Assembly (NCBI RefSeq): GCF_900104555.1
Contig: NZ_FNJU01000005.1
Location: 194,216-258,215 of the forward strand
Reading direction: 5' to 3'
Source: Litchfieldia salsa
Lineage (GTDB): Bacteria > Bacillota > Bacilli > Bacillales > Bacillaceae_L
Length of the DNA: 64,000 bases
Both the position numbers and the translations under genes were made by a program. Positions 64,000 through 64,000 of the stretch are shown one piece after another; within the stretch, counting starts at the first letter, position 1; every line of letters starts with the position of its first letter. The notes below the pieces were generated by a model that worked only from the letters and a program-made list of their open reading frames with translations, made no database searches and was not told where the DNA came from.

Positions 64000-64000
64000 A

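Overview
The window looks like a chromosomal segment of a low-GC, endospore-forming member of the Bacillaceae. This rests on an alpha/beta-type SASP, YheC/YheD coat-type ATP-grasp proteins, YjcZ-type micro-proteins, YhaL, ScoC, TRAP and PhoP type control sites, and gene order that follows the Bacillus subtilis yha/yhe region. I cannot name the species. I see no rRNA, tRNA, prophage, transposase or CRISPR array.

Layout. 0-6.6 kb: a partial MMPL exporter with its MarR regulator, micro-proteins, and a DUF2157/GDYXXLXY membrane protein. 6.9-31.1 kb: the yha block, with PAP2 phosphatase, yhaA, ecsABC, hit, serC, trpP (with a TRAP-binding leader), yhaH, scoC, yhaI, yhaJ, prsA, yhaL, the SbcC/SbcD-like yhaN-yhaO, a NatAB-like ABC exporter, galM, hemZ, a CaCA exchanger and an unassigned protein. 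31.3-34.0 kb: a PhoX phosphatase with its own tatA-tatC pair behind a PhoP-box-like promoter. 34-49.7 kb: GNAT, a YhaX-type HAD protein, yheA, yheB, a tandem of four YheC/YheD paralogues, a PucR-type regulator beside msmX, a SASP gene, small unknown genes and a CorC-type CBS protein. 49.9-54.8 kb: the heterodimeric multidrug ABC exporter bmrC-bmrD with an attenuator leader. 54.8-64 kb: a thiamine island, tenA-ykoE-ykoD-ykoC, then a TPP riboswitch and tenI-thiO-thiS-thiG-thiF-thiD-thiE.

How genes work together. The thiamine genes combine HMP salvage and ECF uptake (tenA, ykoEDC) with thiazole synthesis (thiO, thiS, thiG, thiF, tenI) and coupling (thiD, thiE). PhoX carries a twin-arginine signal and lies directly upstream of the translocase that probably exports it. 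trpP appears to be controlled at translation by TRAP, bmrCD by leader-peptide attenuation, and the MarR-MMPL pair by an operator over its own promoter.

The intergenic DNA is rich in structured repeats. There are three families of roughly 120-bp palindromic dispersed elements. There are also two tandem arrays, at 36.7-37.3 kb and 54.5-54.75 kb, that share no evident sequence but both have a 52-bp period and the same layout (9-10-bp stem, 7-nt loop, 25-27-bp spacer). These arrays are the least explained feature here and the best candidate for something undescribed.
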